Assembly: GCF_023520795.1 (NCBI RefSeq) | Contig: NZ_CP046605.1 | Location: forward strand, 744,001-808,000 | DNA: 64,000 bases | Source of the DNA: Corynebacterium accolens | GTDB lineage: Bacteria > Actinomycetota > Actinomycetes > Mycobacteriales > Mycobacteriaceae | Reading direction: 5' to 3' | Shown here: piece after piece, positions 1-11,327 of the stretch | Layout: each line of letters starts with the position of its first letter | Position numbering within the stretch: position 1 is the stretch's first letter | The notes under the pieces: generated by a model | The model's database searches: none | Told to the model about the DNA's origin: nothing | What the model saw: only the letters and a program-made list of their open reading frames with translations | Translations under genes and position numbers: made by a program

Positions 1-374
1 TGGTGCTCAATGCGCGTAAGCTCAATGTGATTTCCTTAGGCGCTGACGTCAGCACCAACCTGGGCGTGAACCATAAAGTGCATGCGATCTACACGCTGAT
101 TTTGGTCTCGTTGTTGATGGCGACGACGACCGCGCTGGTAGGTCCTATGACCTTCCTGGGCTTTTTGGTAGCGACGCTGGCCTATCAATTCGCCGATACC
201 TACGATCACCGCTATATCTTTCCGATGGCGGTGGGGCTAGCATTCTTCGTGCTCATTGCGGCGTACTTCCTCATGCAACACGTATTTTCCGCCCAAGGCG
301 TGGTGTCCATCATCATTGAGCTAGTAGGTGGCTCCGTGTTCCTGTTTGTCATTATGCGAAAGGGCCGACTGTGA
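1..374 (+). CDS. Ferric-siderophore ABC transporter permease (FecCD family), C-terminal part
   Basis: The reading frame is open at the left edge, so only about the last 124 residues are present. They form the end of a FecCD-type inner-membrane permease, which moves ferric-siderophore complexes into the cytoplasm. Family signs are the segment LGADVSTNLGV, the hydrophobic stretch around GPMTFLGFLV, the following DHRYIFP loop and two more membrane helices. The stop codon overlaps the GTG start of the ATPase gene by four bases, so the two are translationally coupled. The upstream gene or genes, probably another permease and a binding protein, lie outside the window. Substrate specificity cannot be read from this fragment. 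Confidence 0.85.
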   Translation, partial: VLNARKLNVISLGADVSTNLGVNHKVHAIYTLILVSLLMATTTALVGPMTFLGFLVATLAYQFADTYDHRYIFPMAVGLAFFVLIAAYFLMQHVFSAQGVVSIIIELVGGSVFLFVIMRKGRL

Positions 375-1126
375 TCGAATTAAAAAACGTTTCTAAAACC
401 TATTCCGCCGAAACTGCTATTGGTCCGCTCAACCTGACCATCCCGCAGGGAGGCATTACCGCGTTGGTGGGGCCGAATGGTGCGGGCAAGTCCACGATGC
501 TCACCATGGTTGGGCGGCTGCTCGACATGGATGAAGGCAGCATCGAAATCGCCGGCTATGACATCCAATCCAGCAAGTCCGCTGACTTAGCGAAGATCGT
601 GTCCATCCTGCGGCAAGAAAATCACTTCGTCACGAAACTTACCGTGCGCCAGCTCGTGGGCTTTGGCCGCTTCCCGTACACCAAGGGGAGGCTCAACCAA
701 CACGATGAAGAGGTTATTTCTAAATACATCCACTTCCTGCACTTGGAAGAATTGCAGCACCGTTACCTTGACCAGCTTTCCGGTGGTCAGCGCCAGCGCG
801 CCTACGTAGCTATGGTGCTGTGCCAAGAAACCGATTACGTCTTATTGGATGAGCCGCTAAATAACCTGGACATTTCGCACTCGGTGGACATGATGCGCCA
901 CCTGCGCGAAGCCGCCCAGGAGCTGGGCCGCACAGTCATCGTGGTCTTGCATGACATCAACTTTGCTGCGCGCTACGCGGACTATATCTGCGCCTGCAAA
1001 AACGGCCAGATTGTCGAATTCGGCCCAGCCGAGGACATTATGCGGGACGATATCTTGACCCCCATCTTTAATACTCCGGTCCGCGTAATCGATGGGCCCG
1101 ATGGAAAGATCGCCTGTTATCACTAA
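371..1126 (+). CDS. Ferric-siderophore ABC transporter ATP-binding protein (FecE/FepC type)
   Basis: A 251-residue cytoplasmic ATPase that powers the permease encoded just upstream. Walker A is GPNGAGKST at residues 34-42, the signature LSGGQRQR starts at 136, and Walker B VLLDE is at 157-161 followed by the D-loop NNLD. A switch histidine follows in VVLHD. The length is normal for FepC/FecE-like proteins. The start is GTG at 371, overlapping the upstream stop in a GTGA arrangement. The N-terminal half (GRFPYTKGR after the Q-loop) is typical of iron-chelate importers. No iron box can be seen because the operon promoter lies outside the window. Confidence 0.88.
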   Translation: MIELKNVSKTYSAETAIGPLNLTIPQGGITALVGPNGAGKSTMLTMVGRLLDMDEGSIEIAGYDIQSSKSADLAKIVSILRQENHFVTKLTVRQLVGFGRFPYTKGRLNQHDEEVISKYIHFLHLEELQHRYLDQLSGGQRQRAYVAMVLCQETDYVLLDEPLNNLDISHSVDMMRHLREAAQELGRTVIVVLHDINFAARYADYICACKNGQIVEFGPAEDIMRDDILTPIFNTPVRVIDGPDGKIACYH

Positions 1127-1715
1127 AAACAGGCGCTGTGCTGGGGGTTTGCGTTGTGTTGTGGGGTGGTATAAATTTTAGCGAGTCGCCGAGAGGTAGC
1201 CGGTTGGTTACTTTTGAGTGACTTTTTGTACTGACTTGGCTCGAGGATTTGACTTGGTTCAGGTTGTTGGGTAGGTTGGTACGAGCCGCCGCTGAGAGGT
1301 TAACGTTTGGTTAATTTTCTTGTGGTGTGTGGATGTTGTTTGAGAACTCAATAGTGTGCCAATGTACTTATTTTTTATTTTTGTGTGCATGGTTGTGTGT
1401 TGATTGGTCTGTTGGCCGGCAAGCCTAGATTTGGTTTGTTGGTTGGTGTGTGCCGGTAAGGTGTTGGAATACGCATCTTTTTGAATACTGTTTAGTGTTT
1501 CGGCTGCATTGATGGATTGGTTGGCATGTGATTGTGTTCAACTTTTTTGTCTCCCTTTTTTGTGCCCCGTCGGGTTGGGGAGGCAGTGATTTTTTCTTTG
1601 TAGTAATTTTTGGACGCCAGCATGGGCCTGCTTTTGTGGGTTTGTGGTGGTTTGTTCTTTTGGTTAGGTTTGGGCTTTTCACGGCCTTTTCAGGATTTTG
1701 TTGTTCTGAAATTCT
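1127..1715 (+). promoter_or_regulatory. rRNA operon promoter and leader region
   Basis: This 590-base gap has no credible gene. It is unusually rich in G and T on the + strand, as in corynebacterial rRNA leaders. One plausible promoter is TTGACT at 1249-1254 with TAGGTT at 1272-1277 (17-base spacer). A second possible -10 is TATAAA at 1170-1175. Near 1339 the sequence TTTGAGAACTCAATAGTGTG resembles the antitermination (boxA-containing) leader known from mycobacterial rRNA operons. A related sequence recurs in the 16S-23S spacer near 3572. Promoter assignments are by eye only. Confidence 0.5.
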
Positions 1716-3236
<1,521 letters not shown>

Positions 3237-3744
3237 AAGGAGCTTTTATTTTGGCTGCAGTTGCAGCCATGACCCACAGTTGTGGGTTGTCCACTGTTGT
3301 TTGATGGTGGGTTGGTGGTTGAGTAGGCGAGTGTTCTGCTGCCACCGAATTTGGAAATTCCGGGTAGGACATACACCTTAATCAGCAGGGTCTAAGTGTT
3401 GAGACAGTGCTTTGTGACATGCGTAAAAGTGTCCATGCAGGCAAAAATGAGTGTTGATTGTACGTTGGTGCATTGTTGGGTGTCTGGGGCATTATCCCCT
3501 TTTGTGTGTGCCTGACTGGTTGATGGATGCCATTCATTGTGGTGGTGTTTGTTGCTGGTTTGGGGTGTTGTGTGAGAACTGTATAGTGGACGCGAGCATC
3601 TCACATGATGCCGCCTGCTTTTGTGGGTGGTGTCTTGTGTGTGTGATGTGATTTTTCTTTTTGTTTATTTTGTCAAGTTCACTTGTTGCCACTGCATACG
3701 GATTGTGTGACCTTTGTGTTGTGTGGTTTGTGTGTGGTGGTTGG
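3237..3744 (+). other. 16S-23S internal transcribed spacer without tRNA
   Basis: A spacer of about 510 nt. I find no tRNA cloverleaf in it, which is the usual corynebacterial state. Near 3568 the segment TGTGAGAACTGTATAGTGGA is the counterpart of the leader element near 1339 and is probably the boxA antitermination signal for the 23S part. The last bases before 23S (TTGGTGTGTT, 3741-3750) are complementary to AACACACCA just after 23S (about 6818-6826) and would form the RNase III processing stem. Confidence 0.75.
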
Positions 3745-6825
<3,081 letters not shown>

Positions 6826-6978
6826 CACAACAACCCAAACACCATGTGGTTTAAGGGAAGTTGAAGAGTGTTCTTGTTTAGCGAGTAAACAAACAAAAAT
6901 ACACATTATCGTGTGTGTCGCGTCCACTATGCAGTATCTGACACAACACCACACACAGTGGGTAGTGTTCTGATAGGT

Positions 6979-7098
6979 TTGTCGGTGGTTCATAGCTGCA
7001 GGGAAACGCCCGGTCCCATTCCGAACCCGGAAGCTAAGCCTGTACGCGCTGATGGTACTGCAACCGGGAGGTTGTGGGAGAGTAAGTCACCGCCGACA
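6979..7098 (+). rRNA. rrf: 5S ribosomal RNA
   Basis: About 120 nt. The ends GTCGGTGGT and ACCGCCGAC pair to form helix I. The loop segments CGGTCCCATTCCGAACCCGG and GAAGCTAAGCC are standard 5S landmarks. It closes the rrs-rrl-rrf operon after a 150-nt spacer. Confidence 0.95.
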
Positions 7099-7130
7099 CC
7101 AAACAACAAAACAACAAAATAAAGTTCGTA

Positions 7131-7180
7131 CCGAGAGGGGCAAGGGCACCGATTTCTACGGAGTCTTTGCCCCTCTTTTT
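7131..7180 (+). terminator. Intrinsic terminator of the rRNA operon
   Basis: GAGAGGGGCAA pairs with TTGCCCCTCTTTTT across a loop of about 25 bases. The descending arm ends in a five-T run. It lies 33 bases beyond 5S and just before the promoter of the next gene. Confidence 0.85.
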
Positions 7181-7198
7181 CGTGATCCCATAATTTTC

Positions 7199-7204
7199 TA
7201 TAAT
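7199..7204 (+). promoter_or_regulatory. -10 hexamer TATAAT, leaderless promoter
   Basis: A perfect TATAAT ends eight bases before an ATG at 7212. Transcription would therefore begin at or next to that ATG. The nearer upstream ATG at 7203 lies inside this hexamer and is unlikely to be the start. No convincing -35 element is visible. Confidence 0.6.
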
Positions 7205-7211
7205 GAAGCCT

Positions 7212-8393
7212 ATGAGGACTCTTGCACAGGCGGTAACCGCTCTCGTTCGGACCAATGACCCAGACCTGTACAAGGGTTCCCGCGCCGTTTATTACAGCGA
7301 CCGAATATATGAAGCCGCTGAGCTATTAGAACAGGCAGTGGAGGATCCTGCGCAACTTCTCGGCATTATGCCGCCGAGTCCATCCGACATTGTGCTTGTT
7401 TCCCTAGACGCAGTAGAAGAGGTCCTCAAGACTATTCCGAGGGTGAATGACTATGCCCATGCCGTAAGGGATGCCGGCGAAGTCTTGGCGCGGGTAGTTC
7501 CTTTCGCGGCGCAGCAAGCTAGTTACTCCGGTAGCGCTTTGGCTGATTGGTTTATACGAATGAATGAGATTCTTCCGGCCGAAGAAATAGACCTCGACCC
7601 AGTCTTTTTGGCACCTGCTCTCGGGGAAGAGGGCGTGGCCTGCATCCGCTCGTGGTATGCTTCACAACAGGTCGGTGGCTACGTGGGGCGTCGGCTAGCG
7701 GTGCTTGAAGGCAGTGCTGAAGCCGTTCTTCGGACCCATGGTCTCAAGGGAAGTGCGGCGTTGCGATATGAGGAGATCATTGGCGGCCTTTGTGACATCG
7801 GCCGCTATGGTCTTGCCTTCGATTGGTCCGAGAAGGCGGTTAACGAGTGCGCCGTGGAGGAAACCCGAAATATAGCCTCGGGTTGGGCTGTTCTTGCCAG
7901 GGAGCATTTTCCCGAACATTCGGAACGCGTCGCCCGAAAAGTATTCGATACGTACCCGGAACTACCGTCCGCTCAGGAACTCTATGCAGTCGCCCCCGAC
8001 AAGGCGGAATCGGCGGCGCATATACAACACACGTTGGAGGATAAGCCATGGGATTTGGTGATGTTTCAGCACTTGTGCCTTGAAGACCCTGGACTTGCCT
8101 GGAGCACCGTCGTTAAGGCGGGAATGGAACGGCCAATGGCGCAACGGTTCCTCGATGACCTCCCGGCGCAGGTCCTTCCTTTCGTTCGCGACAATGTCAC
8201 AACTTACCTAGATTCGACGAAGGTCGGTCGTGACATGGGCATCGAGCTGCTGCAGACCATGAGAGAAAAGTCGTCGGAGCTGGGAGCGCCCTGGGATGCG
8301 GATTTCAACACGCTCTTGACAGATCTACGGTGCCGCTATGCAGAGCGGTATGTCGTCTTAAGGAGACTGGACGAGGTTTCCTTTATCACTTGA
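7212..8393 (+). CDS. Uncharacterised alpha-helical protein
   Basis: A 393-residue cytoplasmic protein with no signal peptide or membrane segment. I do not recognise its function. It reads as an all-helical repeat protein, with recurring A/L-rich helices such as LLEQAVEDPAQLLG, LCDIGRYGLAFDWSEKAV and AHIQHTLEDKPWDLVMF. This loosely resembles the C-terminal helical region of SWIM zinc-finger proteins and DUF6880-type proteins, but the CxCxnCxH zinc motif is absent. It could be a stand-alone relative or the remnant of a longer protein. It sits directly behind the rRNA operon and before a toxin-antitoxin pair. ATG 7212 was chosen because of the -10 at 7199-7204; no ribosome binding site is visible. 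Confidence 0.6.
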   Translation: MRTLAQAVTALVRTNDPDLYKGSRAVYYSDRIYEAAELLEQAVEDPAQLLGIMPPSPSDIVLVSLDAVEEVLKTIPRVNDYAHAVRDAGEVLARVVPFAAQQASYSGSALADWFIRMNEILPAEEIDLDPVFLAPALGEEGVACIRSWYASQQVGGYVGRRLAVLEGSAEAVLRTHGLKGSAALRYEEIIGGLCDIGRYGLAFDWSEKAVNECAVEETRNIASGWAVLAREHFPEHSERVARKVFDTYPELPSAQELYAVAPDKAESAAHIQHTLEDKPWDLVMFQHLCLEDPGLAWSTVVKAGMERPMAQRFLDDLPAQVLPFVRDNVTTYLDSTKVGRDMGIELLQTMREKSSELGAPWDADFNTLLTDLRCRYAERYVVLRRLDEVSFIT

Positions 8394-8505
8394 TTCGGCT
8401 ACCGAGAAAACGCTCAATTTGTGCCTATGGGTGAGAAGGGAGTCAGCAGTACGACGTGACCACAGCAAAGCGCCGGCAATGCTCACAGGGTGGTGTACAA
8501 ATCGC

Positions 8506-8530
8506 TTTACTTGTTGTAAACATGTTTACA
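8506..8530 (+). promoter_or_regulatory. Palindromic operator of the toxin-antitoxin pair
   Basis: TGTAAACATGTTTACA at 8515-8530 is a perfect 16-base palindrome whose last A is the first base of the antitoxin ATG. A further half-site TTTAC at 8506-8510 gives three alternating TTTAC/GTAAA/TTTAC boxes at a period of about 10 bases, one face of the helix. The antitoxin has a ribbon-helix-helix-like N-terminus, so this is most likely its autoregulatory operator. The gene appears leaderless, because no ribosome binding site fits between the palindrome and ATG. Confidence 0.7.
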
Positions 8531-8766
8531 TGAGCGAGTCAGTAATTAGTTTGCGCGTTAACGCGAAGCAGAAAGAGCGCCTAGATGCGCTTGCTTCGCG
8601 GACTGGGCGGACTGGGGCCTTCTATCTTCGCAAGGCCCTAGATTCCTACCTAGATGAACTTGAGTATGTGTATGCGCTTGAAGCCGAAGCCGAAGCAGCA
8701 CGACGCGGAGAATTGGACACAATCTCCCTGCAGGACTTAGAGGACGAGTGTGGCTTGGTCGATTGA
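8530..8766 (+). CDS. Ribbon-helix-helix antitoxin (RelB/DUF6290-like)
   Basis: A 78-residue antitoxin. The N-terminus SVISLRVNAKQKERLDALA is the beta strand plus helix of a ribbon-helix-helix DNA-binding domain, followed by helix 2 around GAFYLRKALDSYLDEL. The acidic C-terminal tail (residues 45-78) would bind and neutralise the toxin. ATG 8530 is preferred over upstream in-frame starts because the conserved domain begins there and the operator palindrome ends there. The 3' end overlaps the toxin gene by 17 bases. Known for the family: the antitoxin, alone and with toxin, represses its own promoter. Confidence 0.85.
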   Translation: MSESVISLRVNAKQKERLDALASRTGRTGAFYLRKALDSYLDELEYVYALEAEAEAARRGELDTISLQDLEDECGLVD

Positions 8767-9013
8767 GTTCACCCCGCGTGCGGCAAAGTCGTTTCGGAAG
8801 CTTGACAAACCCGTGCAGAAACAAATCAGTAAGTTTCTTCGCGAGGTAGCAGAGTTAGACGATCCCCGTGTGCGCGGTAAAGGACTCGTTGCGGACAAGT
8901 CTGGATTGTGGCGATGGAGAGTAGGGGATTATCGGGTGATTGTTTCTATCCTCGATGAAGCTGTGGTCGTCAACGTCATCGATGTAGGACACCGACGCAA
9001 TATTTACCTTTAG
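8750..9013 (+). CDS. RelE/ParE-superfamily toxin
   Basis: An 87-residue protein of the RelE fold. Start is GTG 8750, inside the end of the antitoxin gene. The sequence begins WSIEFTPRAAKSFRKLDKPV, a typical RelE N-terminus. The central WRWRVGDYRVI and the C-terminal VINV-IDVGHRRNIY match the core strands and final helix of RelE toxins, where basic and aromatic residues (Arg in RVGDYRV, the terminal HRR) contact mRNA. RelE proteins cut mRNA in the ribosomal A site; ParE proteins poison gyrase. The VGDYRVI and GHR pattern favours RelE. Role here: stress response or plasmid/island maintenance; not testable from sequence. Confidence 0.87.
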   Translation: MAWSIEFTPRAAKSFRKLDKPVQKQISKFLREVAELDDPRVRGKGLVADKSGLWRWRVGDYRVIVSILDEAVVVNVIDVGHRRNIYL

Positions 9014-9030
9014 CCATTTGACATAGGTAA

Positions 9031-9061
9031 AAGAAAAAGCACCAGAAACAATCTGGTGCTT
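9031..9061 (-). terminator. Intrinsic terminator of the DUF3239-XPB operon
   Basis: A 10-base-pair stem, AAGCACCAGA (9037-9046) with TCTGGTGCTT (9052-9061), and a five-base loop. On the minus strand it is followed by TTTTCTTTT, so it serves the leftward operon. The + strand lacks a T run but the toxin gene also ends here. Confidence 0.82.
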
Positions 9062-9072
9062 GAGAGTCCTAG

Positions 9073-9705
9073 CTAGAGGACGAGTAGGTCATAGCGGGTT
9101 GCTTTGACATCGGAAAGCCGCTTGCGGGCGCGCTCTAGGCGCTGCCATTGTTCCTGGGGGATGGATTTGCGGGCGATGGTGACGGTTTCAGCATCGGGGG
9201 TTCCCCAAGCAATGGGCATGGGGGAGATTTGCTGCCAATGCTCTTTATCGGAGGTGGAACGCTGGCCGGATACGGCGGCGACCGGAACCTTGGTGCCAAC
9301 GGTGCGTTGGACGCCGGGGATGGAAGACACCGTGCGCAGGCACGCGCCCCAGCGTGGGGGAAGGGACGGATCCACATTAGTATTTACCAAGGCAAGAAGG
9401 ATCATATCTCGTTCGTTGACCTGTGCGATGACGGCGGGAGCGAGCGGATAAGAATCATAGAGGGATTGGGCCGTTCCTACCTTGCTTGCGGCGGCGACGC
9501 CGACGATGGCAACGACGATGCCAAAGAGGATGAGCCCTAAGCCCAAGGTGATTCCCCAGGAAAAGCTCCACCAAACAGCGGCACCGGCGATGATCAGGAT
9601 GAGGCCGAAGATAAGCCCGGACACGCGAAGCCGGTTGGAATCACGCAATAACTCGTTATTGGCCTTGGCAAAGGACTCGTCAACGTCGAACTTAAAGATC
9701 TTCAT
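9073..9705 (-). CDS. DUF3239-like membrane protein
   Basis: A 210-residue protein with two adjacent hydrophobic helices (residues about 29-75, LIFGLILIIAGAAVWW and ITLGLGLILFGIVVAIVG). The soluble C-terminal domain contains the conserved-looking segments LALVNTNVD, WGACLRTV and a basic end. The layout fits the corynebacterial DUF3239 family, whose function is unknown to me. Its ATG overlaps the XPB helicase stop by four bases, making it the last gene of a three-gene operon. A -10-like TAGACT (9713-9718) eight bases upstream might give it an internal leaderless promoter. Confidence 0.6.
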   Translation of the reverse strand: MKIFKFDVDESFAKANNELLRDSNRLRVSGLIFGLILIIAGAAVWWSFSWGITLGLGLILFGIVVAIVGVAAASKVGTAQSLYDSYPLAPAVIAQVNERDMILLALVNTNVDPSLPPRWGACLRTVSSIPGVQRTVGTKVPVAAVSGQRSTSDKEHWQQISPMPIAWGTPDAETVTIARKSIPQEQWQRLERARKRLSDVKATRYDLLVL

Positions 9706-11327
9706 TGGCCTAAGTCTACTGCGTCCATGAGCCGGTAGGCATATCCTTGCTCGGCGAGGAAGCGTTGGCGGTGCATGGCGTAGTCCGCATCTAGGCTGTC
9801 GCGGGTGACCAGGGTATAAAAGAGCGCCTCGGTTTCCTTCGGGCGCAGCAGGCGGCCGAGGCGTTGGGCCTCTTCTTGGCGGGAGCCAAAGGTGCCGGAG
9901 ACCTGGATGGCTAGTGCAGCTTCGGGCAGGTCAATGGAGAAGTTGGCCACCTTGGAAACGACGAGGATGGCCAGCTCGCCCTCGCGGAATTGCTGGAAAA
10001 GTTTTTCGCGCTTGGCGGTAGAGGTGGTGCCATCAATGACGGGGGCATCGAGGTGTTCACCTAATTCGCGCAGTTGGTCCACGTATCCGCCGATGATGAG
10101 CGCTTGCTGGTCGTGGGAAGCAAGGATCTTATCGACGGCGCGGAGCTTGGCCGAGGCCTGTGCAGCGATGCGGTAGCGATCGCGCGGCTGCGCGGTGGCA
10201 TAGAGCATGCGTTCTTCCGGATCCATATCCACGCGGACTTCGATGCACTCCGCGGTGGCGATATAGCCGGCCATTTCCAGCTCTTTCCACGGCGCGTCGT
10301 AACGCTTCGGGCCGATGAGGGAGAACACATCGCCTTCACGGCCATCCTCGCGCACGAGGGTGGCGGTAAGCCCTAGCCGGCGCCGCGATTGCAAGTCTGA
10401 GGTCATGCGGAATACGGGTGCGGGAAGCAGGTGGACCTCGTCGTAGATGATAAGGCCCCAGTCGCGGGAATCGAAGAGCTCGAGGGCGCGGTATTCACCG
10501 TTTGTTTTCCGCGTGACCACTTGATAGGTGGCGATGGTAATCGGCTTGATTTCTTTCTTTTCACCGGAGTACTCGCCGATGTCGTTGGCGGAAAGCGTCG
10601 TGCGGCGCAGGAGCTCGTCGCGCCACTGGCGGCCAGCAACGGTATTGGTGACCAAGATGAGGGTGGTAGATTGCGCCTTTGCCATGGCGGCGGCTCCCAC
10701 GATGGTTTTGCCGGCACCGCAGGGCAGCACGACGACGCCGGAGCCGCCGGACCAGAAGGCATCGGTGGCGTATTCCTGGTAATCGCGCAGGTGCCAGCCG
10801 TCCTCGTTGAGTGAGATGGGGTGGGATTCGCCGTCGATATAGCCGGCGAGGTCTTCGGCGGGCCAGCCGGCCTTGAGGAGTTCCTGCTTGAGGCGGCCGC
10901 GCTCGGAGGGCGCGACGGCGATGGTGTTGTCATCGATGCGCGCACCAAGCAGTTTTCCTACTTTGCCCCGGGAGAGCTCGGTAAGGATGGCGGGCTCTTC
11001 CGACTCGAGGATGAGCCCGTGGGCGGGGTGGGCGTGGAGGCGGACGCGGCCGTAGCGCGACATGGTTTCGGCGACATCGACAAGCAGCGATTGCGGGACC
11101 GGGAACCGGGAGTAGGTTTCGAGGACATCGACGACCTGCTCGGCGTCGTGTCCGGCGGCGCGGGCATTCCATAGCGCCAGGGAAGTAATGCGGTAGGTAT
11201 GTACGTGTTCGGGGGCGCGTTCCAGCTCCGCGAACGGTGCGAGGGCGGTGCGCGCAGCGGCGGAATCTGGATGATCGACTTCCAGCAAGACGGTCTTGTC
11301 TGACTGCACAATCAGTGGTCCGTTCAT
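9702..11327 (-). CDS. XPB/ERCC3-type DNA repair helicase
   Basis: A 541-residue superfamily 2 helicase with 3'-5' polarity in characterised actinobacterial relatives. The N-terminal 180 residues form the XPB damage-recognition-like domain. Walker A PCGAGKT is at 202-208, DEVH at 296-299, and the XPB-specific RED motif (VREDGREGD) at 326-328. Motif VI is in EEAQRLGRLLRPK near 487-499. The gene sits between the helicase-associated protein and DUF3239 with four-base overlaps on both sides. The same helicase and partner are adjacent in Mycobacterium tuberculosis (ercc3, Rv0861c, and Rv0862c). Likely role: DNA repair or unwinding. Confidence 0.92.
   Translation of the reverse strand: MNGPLIVQSDKTVLLEVDHPDSAAARTALAPFAELERAPEHVHTYRITSLALWNARAAGHDAEQVVDVLETYSRFPVPQSLLVDVAETMSRYGRVRLHAHPAHGLILESEEPAILTELSRGKVGKLLGARIDDNTIAVAPSERGRLKQELLKAGWPAEDLAGYIDGESHPISLNEDGWHLRDYQEYATDAFWSGGSGVVVLPCGAGKTIVGAAAMAKAQSTTLILVTNTVAGRQWRDELLRRTTLSANDIGEYSGEKKEIKPITIATYQVVTRKTNGEYRALELFDSRDWGLIIYDEVHLLPAPVFRMTSDLQSRRRLGLTATLVREDGREGDVFSLIGPKRYDAPWKELEMAGYIATAECIEVRVDMDPEERMLYATAQPRDRYRIAAQASAKLRAVDKILASHDQQALIIGGYVDQLRELGEHLDAPVIDGTTSTAKREKLFQQFREGELAILVVSKVANFSIDLPEAALAIQVSGTFGSRQEEAQRLGRLLRPKETEALFYTLVTRDSLDADYAMHRQRFLAEQGYAYRLMDAVDLGQ

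Noticed and set aside
3237-3744. tRNA genes in the 16S-23S spacer
   Set aside because: No cloverleaf or T-loop consensus in the spacer.
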